Part shown: positions 23,640 through 32,148 of the stretch, piece after piece | Layout of the letters: each line of letters opens with the position of its first letter | How positions within the stretch are numbered: position 1 is the first letter of the stretch | Source of the DNA: an uncultured delta proteobacterium | GTDB taxonomy: Bacteria > Myxococcota_A > Polyangia > Polyangiales > Polyangiaceae | NCBI GenBank assembly: GCA_903892415.1 | Contig: CAITIQ010000152.1 | Span: 1-44,988, forward strand | Direction of reading: 5' to 3' | DNA: 44,988 bases | Position numbers and translations under genes: made by a program | The notes under the pieces: model-generated | The model's input: the letters and a program-made list of their open reading frames with translations, nothing else | What the model was told of the DNA's origin: nothing | Databases searched by the model: none

Positions 23640-24542
23640 GTGACTCCGCGGTTCCGAGGCCTGATGTGGATGACCTTCGCCAACGTCCTGTTTGCGACGA
23701 TGGCGATCGCGGCTCGCTTGGCGTCGCGCTCTGCGCATTGGTCCACCATCGCCGGTTCGCGCGCCTTGATCGGGGCGTTGGTCGCGCTCTCGGTTGCGTT
23801 GGTGCGAGGGGCTCCCATCGTCGCGCGCTCGCGCGGGCTTTCGTGGGCGCGCAGTCTGCTCGGCACCGTCTCGATGTTGACGACCTTCTACGCGCTCGGC
23901 AGCGCTGAACTCGCGCTCGGTGACGCTTCCACGCTGTTCGCCACCTCGCCTTTGTTCATCGCCATCTTGTCGCCGTGGATCTTGAAAGAGCCGACGGAGC
24001 GCTCGGTTTGGGCCATCCTGATCGTCGCCTTCGTAGGCGTGGCGATGGTCGCCGGCCCGCATCTCTCGTTCGGTAGTTTGCCCGCGGCATCCTCGCTCAC
24101 CGCCGCGCTTTTTTCGGCGTTGGCGATGATGTTCTTGCGCAAGATGCGCAGCGGAAAGGGCGGCGTCGGAGCGGACGGCGCCGAGGCGATCGCCTTGCAT
24201 TTCGGCTTGGTCGCGTTCAGCGTCTTCTTCTGCTTCAACCTGCGCTACTTCCGCAATCCATCGCCCGTCGATTGGTTTTTCGTAGTGGGCGCCGGTCTGG
24301 CCGGAGGGATCGCACAATTGGCGATGACGCGCGCCTACGCGCTGGTGGAGGCCGCTCGGCTGGGTGCGATCAGCTACGTGGGCACGGTGCTCTCGTTGGC
24401 CGGCGCTTTCTTGCTGCTCGATGAACGACCTTCGCTCGTGCAGCTGCTAGGAGCTGCGCTCGTGATCGGCGCAGGAACGGTGCTCGCGTGGACGTCGGCG
24501 CGCTCGCATCCAACCAGCCCAGCGAGCCTGCGCGCTACCTAG
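23640..24542 (+). CDS. EamA/DMT-family transporter
   Basis: 300 residues from GTG 23640, consisting of two EamA repeats and about ten membrane segments. Family marks are the opening LMWMTFANVLFATMAIAARLA, the repeat-1 end GDASTLFATSPLFIAILSPWILKE, and in repeat 2 GGIAQLAMTRAYALVEAARLGAISYVGTVLSLAGAFLLLDERPSLVQLLGAALVIGAGTVL. DMT transporters export or import small metabolites (amino acids, sugars, nucleosides) across the inner membrane; the substrate cannot be read here. The last 8 bp overlap the convergent MBL-fold gene. Confidence 0.92.
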   Translation: MTPRFRGLMWMTFANVLFATMAIAARLASRSAHWSTIAGSRALIGALVALSVALVRGAPIVARSRGLSWARSLLGTVSMLTTFYALGSAELALGDASTLFATSPLFIAILSPWILKEPTERSVWAILIVAFVGVAMVAGPHLSFGSLPAASSLTAALFSALAMMFLRKMRSGKGGVGADGAEAIALHFGLVAFSVFFCFNLRYFRNPSPVDWFFVVGAGLAGGIAQLAMTRAYALVEAARLGAISYVGTVLSLAGAFLLLDERPSLVQLLGAALVIGAGTVLAWTSARSHPTSPASLRAT

Positions 24543-25890
24543 CGCCCAGCCACTGCCTCGTTCGATATCGCACCGCTCGCTCGACGCTCTCCCGCACCGA
24601 GAGCGCGTAGTAGAGGAAAATCGGCGCGATCGGCAGCTCCTGCAACTCGCCCGGCGCGATCACGGTTCCGCGTTCAACACAGCGCAATAGCCCCGCCAAA
24701 AGCGGCTCCACCCAAGCTCGCCTTCCCTCGATCACGTCGGCCAACATCGACGCAGCGATCGCCACCAAGCTGTCGTACTCCGGATCAAACTCAGCGCGCA
24801 GCTCGCCATCGGCGCGCAAGCTGAAGTGCTCGACCGTTTGCTCGTACACGACCTCGAGCACGAAGCTCTTGCCGTTGAACTCGGCGTGATCGCCGAGCTC
24901 ACGCTTTAACGCGGGGGCGAGCTGGTTTCGTAGCCAAGGTTCAATGGTGCAGACCAACGCTTCGTAGGGTTGTTGCTGGAGGTTGGGATCGCTCAGCGGC
25001 ACCGGGCTCCACGGGCGAAAGCAGCGCAAGGTCGCGGGCATTCGCGAGCTTGGCTCGTGACGTTCAATCGGTAATGCGCCCGGGCTCAGCGTGAGCGCAC
25101 CGGCCTGCAGCGTGAGCTGCTCACCGAGCTCGGGCACCGCGAGTCGGGCCTCCGGCGCGAAGCGCGCGAAGTCACGTACGGCGCGCTCCCGCGAGATCGG
25201 GTAGACGACAGCGTTCATCGCTTCGAAGGGCTCGACGAAGCGCTCGCCGCAGGCGCTCGGCGTTACCGCCTTCGCCCCTGCCGCTCGCGCACACGCAAGC
25301 AGGTGCTGATACGCGCGCGCTTCAAAACCGATGAAGCCAGCCGTCGCCATCGCGATCTCGCGCATCGGTTGCAACGGCGCGATCGCCAAGTCCAGCTGGC
25401 GCTCCCCGAGCGCGACCTTGCGGATTCGCTCAACGTCCTCGTGCGACCCGAAGACTGTGTCGATCAGGTTCCAAACGCAGCCGCTCGCGTCGCACACGAT
25501 CAGGCCCCACTCGACCTCCGGCGCCGCCGAAGGCGTGGTGATCACGCTCACGCCGTCAGCGAGCTCGAGCCGGGCTCCCGGCGGTACCACTTTGGCGTGG
25601 TGAAAGCCGAGGGCCAGCGCTGTTTCGGCGATCAGCGGGTCGCTCGTTACCACCACCGATTCGTCGTCGGCTTGGGCCAATTGGCCCAAGCTCGCGACGT
25701 CGAAGTGATCGAAGTGCACGTGCGAAACGAAGATGAAGTCGGCGCGCAGGCTCTCTGCGGAGAGCCTGCGCCGTGGCTCGACGCTGAACAGGCCGCCGGC
25801 GTGGCTCGCTCCCAAGATCGGATCGAACAGCAGCCGCAACGAACCGACTTCACACAGCCAGCCCGCGTGGCCCAAATAGGTAAGTTGCAT
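24535..25890 (-). CDS. MBL-fold metal-dependent hydrolase with C-terminal extension
   Basis: 451 residues. The N-terminal half is a metallo-beta-lactamase fold of the UlaG/NAPE-PLD-like branch: MQLTYLGHAGWLCEVGSLRLLFDPIL, then the metal motif HVHFDH at 57-62 (His57, His59, Asp61, His62). Later candidate ligands include the Asp in NLIDTVFGS. The C-terminal ~200 residues carry no motif I recognise; LQQQPYEALVCTIEPWLRNQLAPALKREL and an acidic/aromatic FDPEYDSL stretch are notable. Substrate unknown (lactone, phosphodiester and acyl-ethanolamine hydrolysis occur in relatives). Probably co-transcribed with the upstream unknown gene, 26 bp away. Confidence 0.85.
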   Translation of the reverse strand: MQLTYLGHAGWLCEVGSLRLLFDPILGASHAGGLFSVEPRRRLSAESLRADFIFVSHVHFDHFDVASLGQLAQADDESVVVTSDPLIAETALALGFHHAKVVPPGARLELADGVSVITTPSAAPEVEWGLIVCDASGCVWNLIDTVFGSHEDVERIRKVALGERQLDLAIAPLQPMREIAMATAGFIGFEARAYQHLLACARAAGAKAVTPSACGERFVEPFEAMNAVVYPISRERAVRDFARFAPEARLAVPELGEQLTLQAGALTLSPGALPIERHEPSSRMPATLRCFRPWSPVPLSDPNLQQQPYEALVCTIEPWLRNQLAPALKRELGDHAEFNGKSFVLEVVYEQTVEHFSLRADGELRAEFDPEYDSLVAIAASMLADVIEGRRAWVEPLLAGLLRCVERGTVIAPGELQELPIAPIFLYYALSVRESVERAVRYRTRQWLGAR

Positions 25891-25916
25891 GCTGCGCGCT
25901 GTTCAGCGAGGCGCCC

Positions 25917-26954
25917 TCAGGCGAAGGCGCTCCACTCATCCTCGAGCAGCCGCACGGCATCCGCGAGGTCCACGGCGACGCTCTGATTGAGCCATTCATC
26001 CGCGAGCTTCCCGGCGGCGATGGCCGAGAACGTTGGTGGCACGAGCCGCGAGGCCAGCTGCACGAGCACCTTGCCTGCGCGTTGCACCCGACTCGACCAA
26101 TCGCTGTCGCGGTAGGTGGTCTCGGACTGGGTGAGCAGCGTCTTCCCGAGGTTGAGGAAGCGCGCACGAAGTACGTCGGTCGGCTCGTCTCGCTGGCTGA
26201 TCGCGCGGCGCAAATCCGAAAGCCCGCGCAGGACGGTCGCAACCGGCGATCCGGGCGTTGCCGGCACCGGCAAGGCGCTCGCGCGCACCGATCGGATGCC
26301 GAGGTAGTGCTCGCCGTGTGGCGCCGCCAACAACAGCACGTGCTCCGCGCAGGTGACGTCGGCCGCACGCAGGATCAGCTCGCGCGCCGTCGCGCGATCC
26401 AACGTCAGCATGTCGCCCATCTCCTCCAGCCTGGCGATCCCGATGTTGGCCAACGCAGGATCTGCCCACGCCATCACCAATCGACCGCGCGCATCCTCTT
26501 CAGCAAGTCGCGCGTTCGTTTCAATCGGCGCGATCCACGAGCCGAGCACTTGGGCCCGCGCCTCGACCACGCACACGCCATCTTCGCCGTAGAAGGAAAC
26601 CCGACCTTCACGTGCTTCAAAGCGTGCGTTGGCTGCGTCTGCTCCCAACTCCTCGAGGCGTTTGTGCAGGCTGCGCTCGGTCAACTCCCAGCGTTGCAGC
26701 GGCGAGATGGGCTCATGCGGATCTTCCCAATCGACGTTCTCGATCGAGACCGCGGGAACTGTGAGCGCGGGACGTGGTGTGACTCGCAGAGGCGGCGGTG
26801 TGTCGTGGACGGCTGCCGGGCGCGGCCTCACGATGAGCTCCTTGTCGCTCTTGGCCCTGCTGCCTTTGCGAGCGGCCTCCGTGCGCAGCCGCGCAGCGCT
26901 CGTGCGAGCTTCCTTCTTCTTCAGCTTCGACGTGGTCCGGGCGTTTCTCACCAT
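25917..26954 (-). CDS. Unknown protein with basic N-terminal tail
   Basis: 345 residues, no signal or membrane segment. Residues 1-45 are strongly basic (KLKKKEARTSAARLRTEAAR), like a nucleic-acid or polyphosphate-binding tail. The next ~60 are Pro-rich. After that comes a folded helical domain: WELTERSLHKRLEELGADAANARFEAREGRVSFYGEDGV, LVMAWADPALANIGIARLEEMGDMLT, AEHVLLLAAPHGEHYLGI, and a C-terminal helical bundle. It precedes the MBL-fold gene by 26 bp and is followed upstream by an alpha/beta hydrolase, all on the minus strand. No family recognised. Confidence 0.75.
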   Translation of the reverse strand: MVRNARTTSKLKKKEARTSAARLRTEAARKGSRAKSDKELIVRPRPAAVHDTPPPLRVTPRPALTVPAVSIENVDWEDPHEPISPLQRWELTERSLHKRLEELGADAANARFEAREGRVSFYGEDGVCVVEARAQVLGSWIAPIETNARLAEEDARGRLVMAWADPALANIGIARLEEMGDMLTLDRATARELILRAADVTCAEHVLLLAAPHGEHYLGIRSVRASALPVPATPGSPVATVLRGLSDLRRAISQRDEPTDVLRARFLNLGKTLLTQSETTYRDSDWSSRVQRAGKVLVQLASRLVPPTFSAIAAGKLADEWLNQSVAVDLADAVRLLEDEWSAFA

Positions 26955-26965
26955 TGAGGTCTCAC

Positions 26966-27898
26966 TCAGTTGGCGAGCGGGTTGGGCCGAAGGTTCTCCT
27001 CGCCCCGCTTGGCGAGCTTCACCATTAGTTCAAGCAGCTGCGACGGCGTTCCGTCGAGGCCGCGCGACGCAAAGACGTCGTTGTGCCCTGCACCCTCGAG
27101 CGAGACGAACGTGGCATTGCGAATCTCGCCGGCCAGCGTGCGACCCATGTCTGCGGGCACCAGCGAGTCTTTTGAGCCGTGCACGATCACCGTCTCGATC
27201 TTGATCTCCTTCGCTTTGGCGATGCTGTCGAAGCGGTCTTTCACGATCGAGCGCACTGGAAGAATGGGCGCAAAACGCTGCACCATGTCCACCATCGACG
27301 TGAAGGGTGAGATCAGTAGAAGTTTGGAACCGTAGCCGGAGCGCGCCATTTCCACGGCCACTCCGGAGCCCAAGCTTTGCCCCACGAGCGTGACCTGGTC
27401 CTGCGTGATGCCCAAGCGCGCGAGCTCGTCCAAGGCGCGTTTGGCTGCGAAATAGATCGAGGCCTCGCTCGGCCGCCCTTTGGCCACGCCGTAGCCCGGG
27501 TACTCGACGAACAAAATGCCCAGCCCTCGATCCATCAGGGCGCGTGCAAGCCAGGACAGGTCAACCAACTCTTGGCCGTTGCCGTGGAAGAACACCACCA
27601 TTCCACCTTTGCCCACGCTCAACTTGGAGGGGCGGGCGAAGGCGCGCAGCTCTTTCGGCGGCTCCGCTGCTGGCGGCGCATACAGCGCAATCACATCGGA
27701 ACCTTCAGCGTCGAGCTTCAACATCGTGGTGCCCGAAAGCGTGGGTGCGAGACCGCTCTTGGGCGCTGGGAAGATCAGCGAGCGATGCACCGCCCAAAGC
27801 GCTCCCACGCAGCCTGCGTAGATGAGCGAGGCACCAAGAGCCGTGCGGCCCAAGATCGAGCGTGGAATGAGCGAACGCAGACGGGTCAGCGTGAACAC
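26966..27898 (-). CDS. Membrane-anchored alpha/beta hydrolase (ABHD13/Bem46-like)
   Basis: 310 residues with an N-terminal membrane anchor at about 18-37 (RTALGASLIYAGCVGALWAV). The hydrolase core shows oxyanion HGNG at 105-108, GYPGYGVAKGRPSE, nucleophile elbow GQSLGSG with Ser175, acid Asp244 in HGSKDSLVP, and His272 in GAGHND. This matches the ABHD13/Bem46 group of serine hydrolases in length and order. Expected at the inner membrane with the catalytic domain on one face; substrate unknown (ester or thioester). The next gene on this strand starts 12 bp past its stop, suggesting a transcription unit running 27898 to 24535. Confidence 0.88.
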   Translation of the reverse strand: MFTLTRLRSLIPRSILGRTALGASLIYAGCVGALWAVHRSLIFPAPKSGLAPTLSGTTMLKLDAEGSDVIALYAPPAAEPPKELRAFARPSKLSVGKGGMVVFFHGNGQELVDLSWLARALMDRGLGILFVEYPGYGVAKGRPSEASIYFAAKRALDELARLGITQDQVTLVGQSLGSGVAVEMARSGYGSKLLLISPFTSMVDMVQRFAPILPVRSIVKDRFDSIAKAKEIKIETVIVHGSKDSLVPADMGRTLAGEIRNATFVSLEGAGHNDVFASRGLDGTPSQLLELMVKLAKRGEENLRPNPLAN

Positions 27899-27954
27899 GC
27901 AGTGAGGATATCGGCGATTGTCCGTCTGTCGAGTGTTGTTTCAATGCCTCACCC

Positions 27955-28746
27955 CTACGGCTCAGAACGTTGGCGCGGTAGACCGTAAAAGTAGTAGCCG
28001 CGACCGAAAGGAACGAAGTCGTAGGTGCCGTACGTCCAATCGTAATCAGCGTGCGTTGGCACCATCGCTCGCAGCTCGGCCTCCGAGTAAACCCGCAAGG
28101 TCGAGATCACACCGTCCCAGATGGAACACACGAGCGCCACTGGTGAAAGCCAGGTGAGAGCAAAGCGCAGCAGGCGGTGACTGTCGGCTAAGAAGGGTGT
28201 GGCTGCGAGGGCTGGCAAGCCAACCGGGCCGAACGCCAGAAAGCGCAACGGGTTGCGTTCAAAGCCCTCCGAGATAAACAGCGGCGCTCGATGTCGTACC
28301 GCATCCTCGATCACCGAGGTAGCGACCTGGGGCGGAAGATGGTGGAGCACGTTGATGATCGTCCGGGCCTTTCCCTCCGAGAGCTGTGAGTCGATCGCCG
28401 TTGCGTCCACTGAGCTCGGAACGAACTTGAGCGAGGGCTCACGCTTACGCAGCTCCTCCCACAACGCTGCGTGCGGAAATAGATCCGTGAGCGTGAAGGT
28501 CCCGCTCCAACCGAGCCTGCGCAGCAGCGGCACCAGGCTCACCGCTGGCCCTCCGGCCCCCGAGCCCAGGTCGAGCACGTCGCTGCTGTGGCTGTCTCGG
28601 AGGAACGCGTGGAGCGGCGGTGCGAGTCGATCGAGGATACGGCCCCACTCGAGGGTGAGCGAGAGCGCCTCAACGATCGTGGCGCGCAGCGCCGCCGGCG
28701 CCTGAGGGTGATCATTGAACTCGAAGGCCTGAACTCGCGGCAACAT
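27955..28746 (-). CDS. Class I SAM-dependent methyltransferase
   Basis: 263 residues. Motif I is VLDLGSGAGGPAV at about 57-69. An acidic residue in TLTDLFPHA probably binds the SAM ribose, and post-I/IV text is INVLHHLPPQVATSVIEDA. The C-terminal third is hydrophobic around FGPVGLPALAATPFLA and FALTWLSPVALVCSIWDGVIS, which could contact a membrane or lipid acceptor. The YDWTYGTYDF...GRGYYFYGLP tail is characteristic. The acceptor is unknown; quinone- or lipid-type methylation is conceivable but inferred only from hydrophobicity. It lies 56 bp upstream of the alpha/beta hydrolase gene on the same strand. Confidence 0.85.
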   Translation of the reverse strand: MLPRVQAFEFNDHPQAPAALRATIVEALSLTLEWGRILDRLAPPLHAFLRDSHSSDVLDLGSGAGGPAVSLVPLLRRLGWSGTFTLTDLFPHAALWEELRKREPSLKFVPSSVDATAIDSQLSEGKARTIINVLHHLPPQVATSVIEDAVRHRAPLFISEGFERNPLRFLAFGPVGLPALAATPFLADSHRLLRFALTWLSPVALVCSIWDGVISTLRVYSEAELRAMVPTHADYDWTYGTYDFVPFGRGYYFYGLPRQRSEP

Positions 28747-28826
28747 GCGAGCACTCTAACGACATTCGAAGAATGTGCCGCTCTGGAACTTGGCCCAGCC
28801 GACCAGCTTTCGCTAGGGCACCCCAT

Positions 28827-29540
28827 ATGAAGGCAATCGCAACCACTTTGATCGCATCGTTCGCCCTTCTCGCCGGCTGTGCGCCGGCCACAATCTCGGC
28901 GCCGCAGAAGGTTCCGAGCGAGCGAGCCACCGTGGTGGCGAAACATGTCGCCAAGGCCGAGACCCTGGCACCGACCGCAGAGCCCGTTGCAGCAGCGCCC
29001 GAGCAAAGCGACGCGCGCGCCGTCGGCGACTACGTGACCTTTGGCTTCTCCGGCAGCTACCGCAAGAAGCCGTTGCGACTCACGCAACGCGTGGTGGCAA
29101 AGGCCGAGGGCAAGCTAACGGTCGACTACAGCTTCGTCGAGGGCAAGACGACCGAGACCTTGCGCGTGACCACGCGCGAGGCGGACGGCGCCTTCGTGCG
29201 CGCCGAGCAGGTCGCAGCGGATGGCAGCGTCGAGCCGCTCGATCAGCAGGCCTTCGAGTCGAAGCTCGCGAGCACGGTCGCTGTCGCCGACGAGAATGAG
29301 GCGCTCGTCGACGAGACCGCGCTCACCGTCAAGGTTGGTGCGGTCGAGCTGCCGGTCACCAAGAGCACCTTCAGCGTGCGCATGGGCGCGAAGAAGGCCA
29401 CGCTCGAGACCATCTCCGGCCGCTCCTTCCCCTGGGGTGACGTCGGCGGAAAGATCACCACCAGCGACGGTAAGGTCTTCTTCCACGCCGAGCTGCTCGA
29501 TATGGGCGGCGCCCAGAGCCGAACGGCCTCGCTCGACTGA
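28827..29540 (+). CDS. Small lipoprotein, beta-rich, unknown
   Basis: 237 residues from ATG 28827. Signal peptide MKAIATTLIASFALLAGC, Cys18. The open frame reaches upstream to 28773 but that part precedes the signal peptide. An Ala/Pro-rich tether is followed by a regular two-sheet pattern: DYVTFGFSGSYRKKPLRLTQRVVAKAEGKLTVDYSF, TTETLRVTTREADGAFVRAE, KVGAVELPVTKSTFSVRM, GGKITTSDGKVFFHAELL. This looks like a repeated beta-meander or lipocalin-like shell. No Cys in the mature chain except the lipidated one. Divergent from the methyltransferase gene. Function unknown. Confidence 0.78.
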   Translation: MKAIATTLIASFALLAGCAPATISAPQKVPSERATVVAKHVAKAETLAPTAEPVAAAPEQSDARAVGDYVTFGFSGSYRKKPLRLTQRVVAKAEGKLTVDYSFVEGKTTETLRVTTREADGAFVRAEQVAADGSVEPLDQQAFESKLASTVAVADENEALVDETALTVKVGAVELPVTKSTFSVRMGAKKATLETISGRSFPWGDVGGKITTSDGKVFFHAELLDMGGAQSRTASLD

Positions 29541-29545
29541 GCGTC

Positions 29546-29563
29546 CCTCCACCAAGGTGGAGG
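29546..29563. other. Perfect 8-bp inverted repeat after a gene end
   Basis: CCTCCACC-AA-GGTGGAGG, 3 bp past the lipoprotein stop. It could form a stem with a tight loop and may slow 3' decay or terminate weakly. No T-tract follows, so I do not call it an intrinsic terminator. Confidence 0.5.
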
Positions 29564-29645
29564 CTGTGCCAAGGGAAGTGCGCGCTCCGTCTCGCCTCTT
29601 TGAAGGCGGATGCAAATCGGCGCACTTCCAGTCACACTGGCGCCC

Positions 29646-31385
29646 ATGAATCGTTGGCCTGCGCTCCTTCTTCTCGGCTTACTCGAGCTTGGTTGTGCTG
29701 CAGCCGAGCCCGAACCCCGTCCGCTTTCGTTGCCGCAGAGCGCTAGCGCAACCGCGAGTTCTGAAGCCTCGAACGCCAAGCCTGAACGGCGCCTCTCGAT
29801 CGTCGGTACCAACGATCTGCATGGTCGCGTGCTCGCCTTGCCGCTGCTCGCCGGCTACGTGGCAAATCTGCGAGCTGCGCGCAAAGCCGACGGTGGTGCG
29901 GTCTTGCTGCTCGACGGTGGCGATATGTACCAGGGCACGCTCGAGTCCAACCTGCTCGAGGGCCGACCGGTGCGCGATGCTTACGCCTTGCTCGGCTACG
30001 CCGCCGTAACCGTCGGCAATCACGAATTCGATTTTGGCCCGGCCGGTCCAGCGGCAACGCCGCAGAGCGCAACCGACGATCGACGTGGCGCGCTCTTGGC
30101 CCTCGCAAAAGAAGCGCCGTTTCCCTTTCTTTCGTCGAACATCCTCGACCGCGCGAGCGGCGCGCGCGTGGATTGGCCCAACATCAAGCCGCGCGTCCTG
30201 GTTGAAGCGGCCGGTCACAAAGTCGCGCTGATCGGCGTCTCTACCGCCGAGACGTTGACCACGACGATCGCGCCCAACGTCGACGATCTGACGATGAAGC
30301 CGCTGCTCGCGGCGGTGACCGAGCAAGCCGCCCTCGCGCGCAAAGAGGGCGCGGAGGTGGTGGTGGTGCTCGCGCATGCGGGTGGTAAGTGCAAGCGCTT
30401 CACCGGGGATTCGGTCTCCGACGAGTGCGAACAAGACGCCGAGATATTCGAACTTGCGCGCGGTTTGCCGCCCGGCACCGTCCACGCGATCGTCGCCGGC
30501 CATTCGCACGCAGGCGTCGCTCATGAAGTGAACGGCATCCCGATCATCGAGCAGTTCGCTTACGGCAGCGCCTTCGGTCGCATCGATCTGAAGTTGGCCA
30601 ACGGCAGCGTGAAGCTCGAGAAGATCTTTGCGCCGCAAGAGCTCTGCCCCGGCGCCAAGCAACCCGACTTCGATACCTGTGAAACGCCTCCCTACGAAGG
30701 CGCGCCGGTGGTGCGCGATCGCTCGCTGCGTGCGCTCCTGCAACCGGCGATCGACGCCTCCAAGGCGCGCCGTGAAGAGGAGCTCGGTCCGACGCTTACG
30801 ACCGAGATCAAGCGCTCGTACGACGAAGAGTCGGCGCTCGGAAACCTGTTCGCCGATCTGATGTTGGCCGGGGTGCCCGGCGCTGACGTCGCGTTCATGA
30901 ACGGTGGTGGCCTGCGCGCTCACCTTCCGCAAGGCAAGCTTCGTTATGGGGCGTTGTTCGAGTCCTTCCCGTTCGACAACCGCATCGCCACGGTGACGCT
31001 CACGGTGGCCGAGCTGAAGCGCATCCTCTCGTCGAACCTGAACAAATCGGGGGGTATTCTCTCAGTTGCAGGGCTCGAGGTGACCGCTGTGTGTAAACAG
31101 GGCGCGCTGGTTCTCGAGCTGCGGCGAGCTGGAAAGAAGCCAGTCCTCAGCGATGAAACCGCGCTCACCGTGGTTGGCAGCGACTTCCTCTTCCTGGGCG
31201 GAGACGGCTTTTGGGGGGACGTCCGCGACAAGCAGGTCAGCGTGAAGTCGGAGCTGATGCGCGATGTGATGGAGAGTCAGCTGAAGCTGCGCAAGACGGT
31301 GGATGCGGCCAAGCTCTTCGACTCGAAGAAGCCTCGGCTACGGTTGCCCTCGGCACGGCCGATCAGCTGTCAAAAGTCCAAGTGA
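29646..31385 (+). CDS. Bifunctional 5'-nucleotidase / metallophosphatase-type lipoprotein
   Basis: 579 residues from ATG 29646. Signal peptide MNRWPALLLLGLLELGC, Cys17. The calcineurin-like metallophosphatase domain shows all blocks: GTNDLHGR, LLDGGDMYQGT, VGNHEFDFGP, LAHAGGKC and AGHSHAGVAHE. The C-terminal 5'-nucleotidase domain has SALGNLFADLML, MNGGGLRAHLPQGKLRYG and FPFDNRIATVTL. This is the two-domain layout of UshA/YfkN-like enzymes, which hydrolyse nucleotides or UDP-sugars in the periplasm to release phosphate and nucleosides. Lipidation would hold it in the envelope. Usual length for the family is about 550. A single gene, not obviously linked to phosphate regulation here. Confidence 0.93.
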   Translation: MNRWPALLLLGLLELGCAAAEPEPRPLSLPQSASATASSEASNAKPERRLSIVGTNDLHGRVLALPLLAGYVANLRAARKADGGAVLLLDGGDMYQGTLESNLLEGRPVRDAYALLGYAAVTVGNHEFDFGPAGPAATPQSATDDRRGALLALAKEAPFPFLSSNILDRASGARVDWPNIKPRVLVEAAGHKVALIGVSTAETLTTTIAPNVDDLTMKPLLAAVTEQAALARKEGAEVVVVLAHAGGKCKRFTGDSVSDECEQDAEIFELARGLPPGTVHAIVAGHSHAGVAHEVNGIPIIEQFAYGSAFGRIDLKLANGSVKLEKIFAPQELCPGAKQPDFDTCETPPYEGAPVVRDRSLRALLQPAIDASKARREEELGPTLTTEIKRSYDEESALGNLFADLMLAGVPGADVAFMNGGGLRAHLPQGKLRYGALFESFPFDNRIATVTLTVAELKRILSSNLNKSGGILSVAGLEVTAVCKQGALVLELRRAGKKPVLSDETALTVVGSDFLFLGGDGFWGDVRDKQVSVKSELMRDVMESQLKLRKTVDAAKLFDSKKPRLRLPSARPISCQKSK

Positions 31386-31414
31386 CCGTTTCTCGGCTGA
31401 GATACACTTGAGCG

Positions 31415-32131
31415 ATGCTTCACCGCTTGGCTCGCTGTACCGCCCTTGTCCTCTTGGTTGCTTGTGCGGAGGGTGGCGAGCTCACGGGTAGTGGCGGTGA
31501 AACGGGTGAAGGTGGCAGCGGTGGTATTCGCCCGCAGGGAGGCGGCGGGGAAGGCGGCGTCGGAGCGACGGGCCCTGTTGGTCCAGCCTCTTCGTCGAGC
31601 TCCGGTGGCTTCGGTGGTGAAGGCGGGTTTGGTGGTGAAGGCGGGTTTGGTGGTGAAGGCGGGGTCGGCGGCGACGGGGGCTTTGGCGGAGGCGGCGGCC
31701 CGACCTGTGACTTTACGGCGCCTGAGACCTGCGCAACGGCTGAGGTGCTCCCGGCGGTAGCTGGTGATGAAGGCAATGACTTCGTCTCGCGTAACGGCGT
31801 CGGCTCCAAGTGGTTCAAGGTCCACATTCAGGAGCAAGACAGCGGCGTGTTCGAGTCGGACATGAGCTACACGGTCACCTTGGCCTCGCCCGGCTCGGTC
31901 AACTACGACCTGCGCGTCTACGAAGGGCCGGAGTCAGGGGACCCCAACTGCAACGCCACCCCAACCTCCGGCATCGGCAGCCCCGAGAGCGTGTCCCGAG
32001 GTTGGGACGACAGTCAGGGCTTCGGCGGTGAAGACAACAGCGTCTGGCTCAACATCGAGATCCTTCACGTAAGCGGTGAAGCCTGCGGCGCCGCAGATCA
32101 GTGGACGCTGCAGGTGCTTGGTCATACCTGA
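31415..32131 (+). CDS. Gly-rich tethered lipoprotein, pre-peptidase-like C-terminal domain
   Basis: 238 residues. Signal peptide MLHRLARCTALVLLVAC, Cys17. The tether of about 75 residues is nearly all Gly with Glu, Ser and Phe, and includes FGGEGG repeated in tandem. The 130-residue C-terminal domain (CATAEVLPAVAGDEGNDFVSRNGVGSKWFKVHIQEQDSG... SVNYDLRVYEGPESGDPNC ... DNSVWLNIEILHVSGEAC) looks like a pre-peptidase C-terminal/CUB-type beta-sandwich, which binds surfaces or carbohydrates in secreted proteins. That link is inference. Starts 29 bp after the 5'-nucleotidase gene on the same strand, so co-transcription is likely. Confidence 0.8.
   Translation: MLHRLARCTALVLLVACAEGGELTGSGGETGEGGSGGIRPQGGGGEGGVGATGPVGPASSSSSGGFGGEGGFGGEGGFGGEGGVGGDGGFGGGGGPTCDFTAPETCATAEVLPAVAGDEGNDFVSRNGVGSKWFKVHIQEQDSGVFESDMSYTVTLASPGSVNYDLRVYEGPESGDPNCNATPTSGIGSPESVSRGWDDSQGFGGEDNSVWLNIEILHVSGEACGAADQWTLQVLGHT
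31613..31666. repeat. 18-bp Gly-codon tandem repeat
   Basis: Units ggtggtgaaggcgggttt at 31613-31630 and 31631-31648 are identical; a third at 31649-31666 differs at two bases. They encode GGEGGF in the tether of the lipoprotein gene. Confidence 0.85.
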
Positions 32132-32148
32132 GCGGCGCCGATCGCGGC

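Noticed and set aside
29646..32131. Phosphate-starvation operon around the 5'-nucleotidase
   Set aside because: No Pho-type gene or recognisable pho box nearby; the follower is an unrelated Gly-rich lipoprotein.
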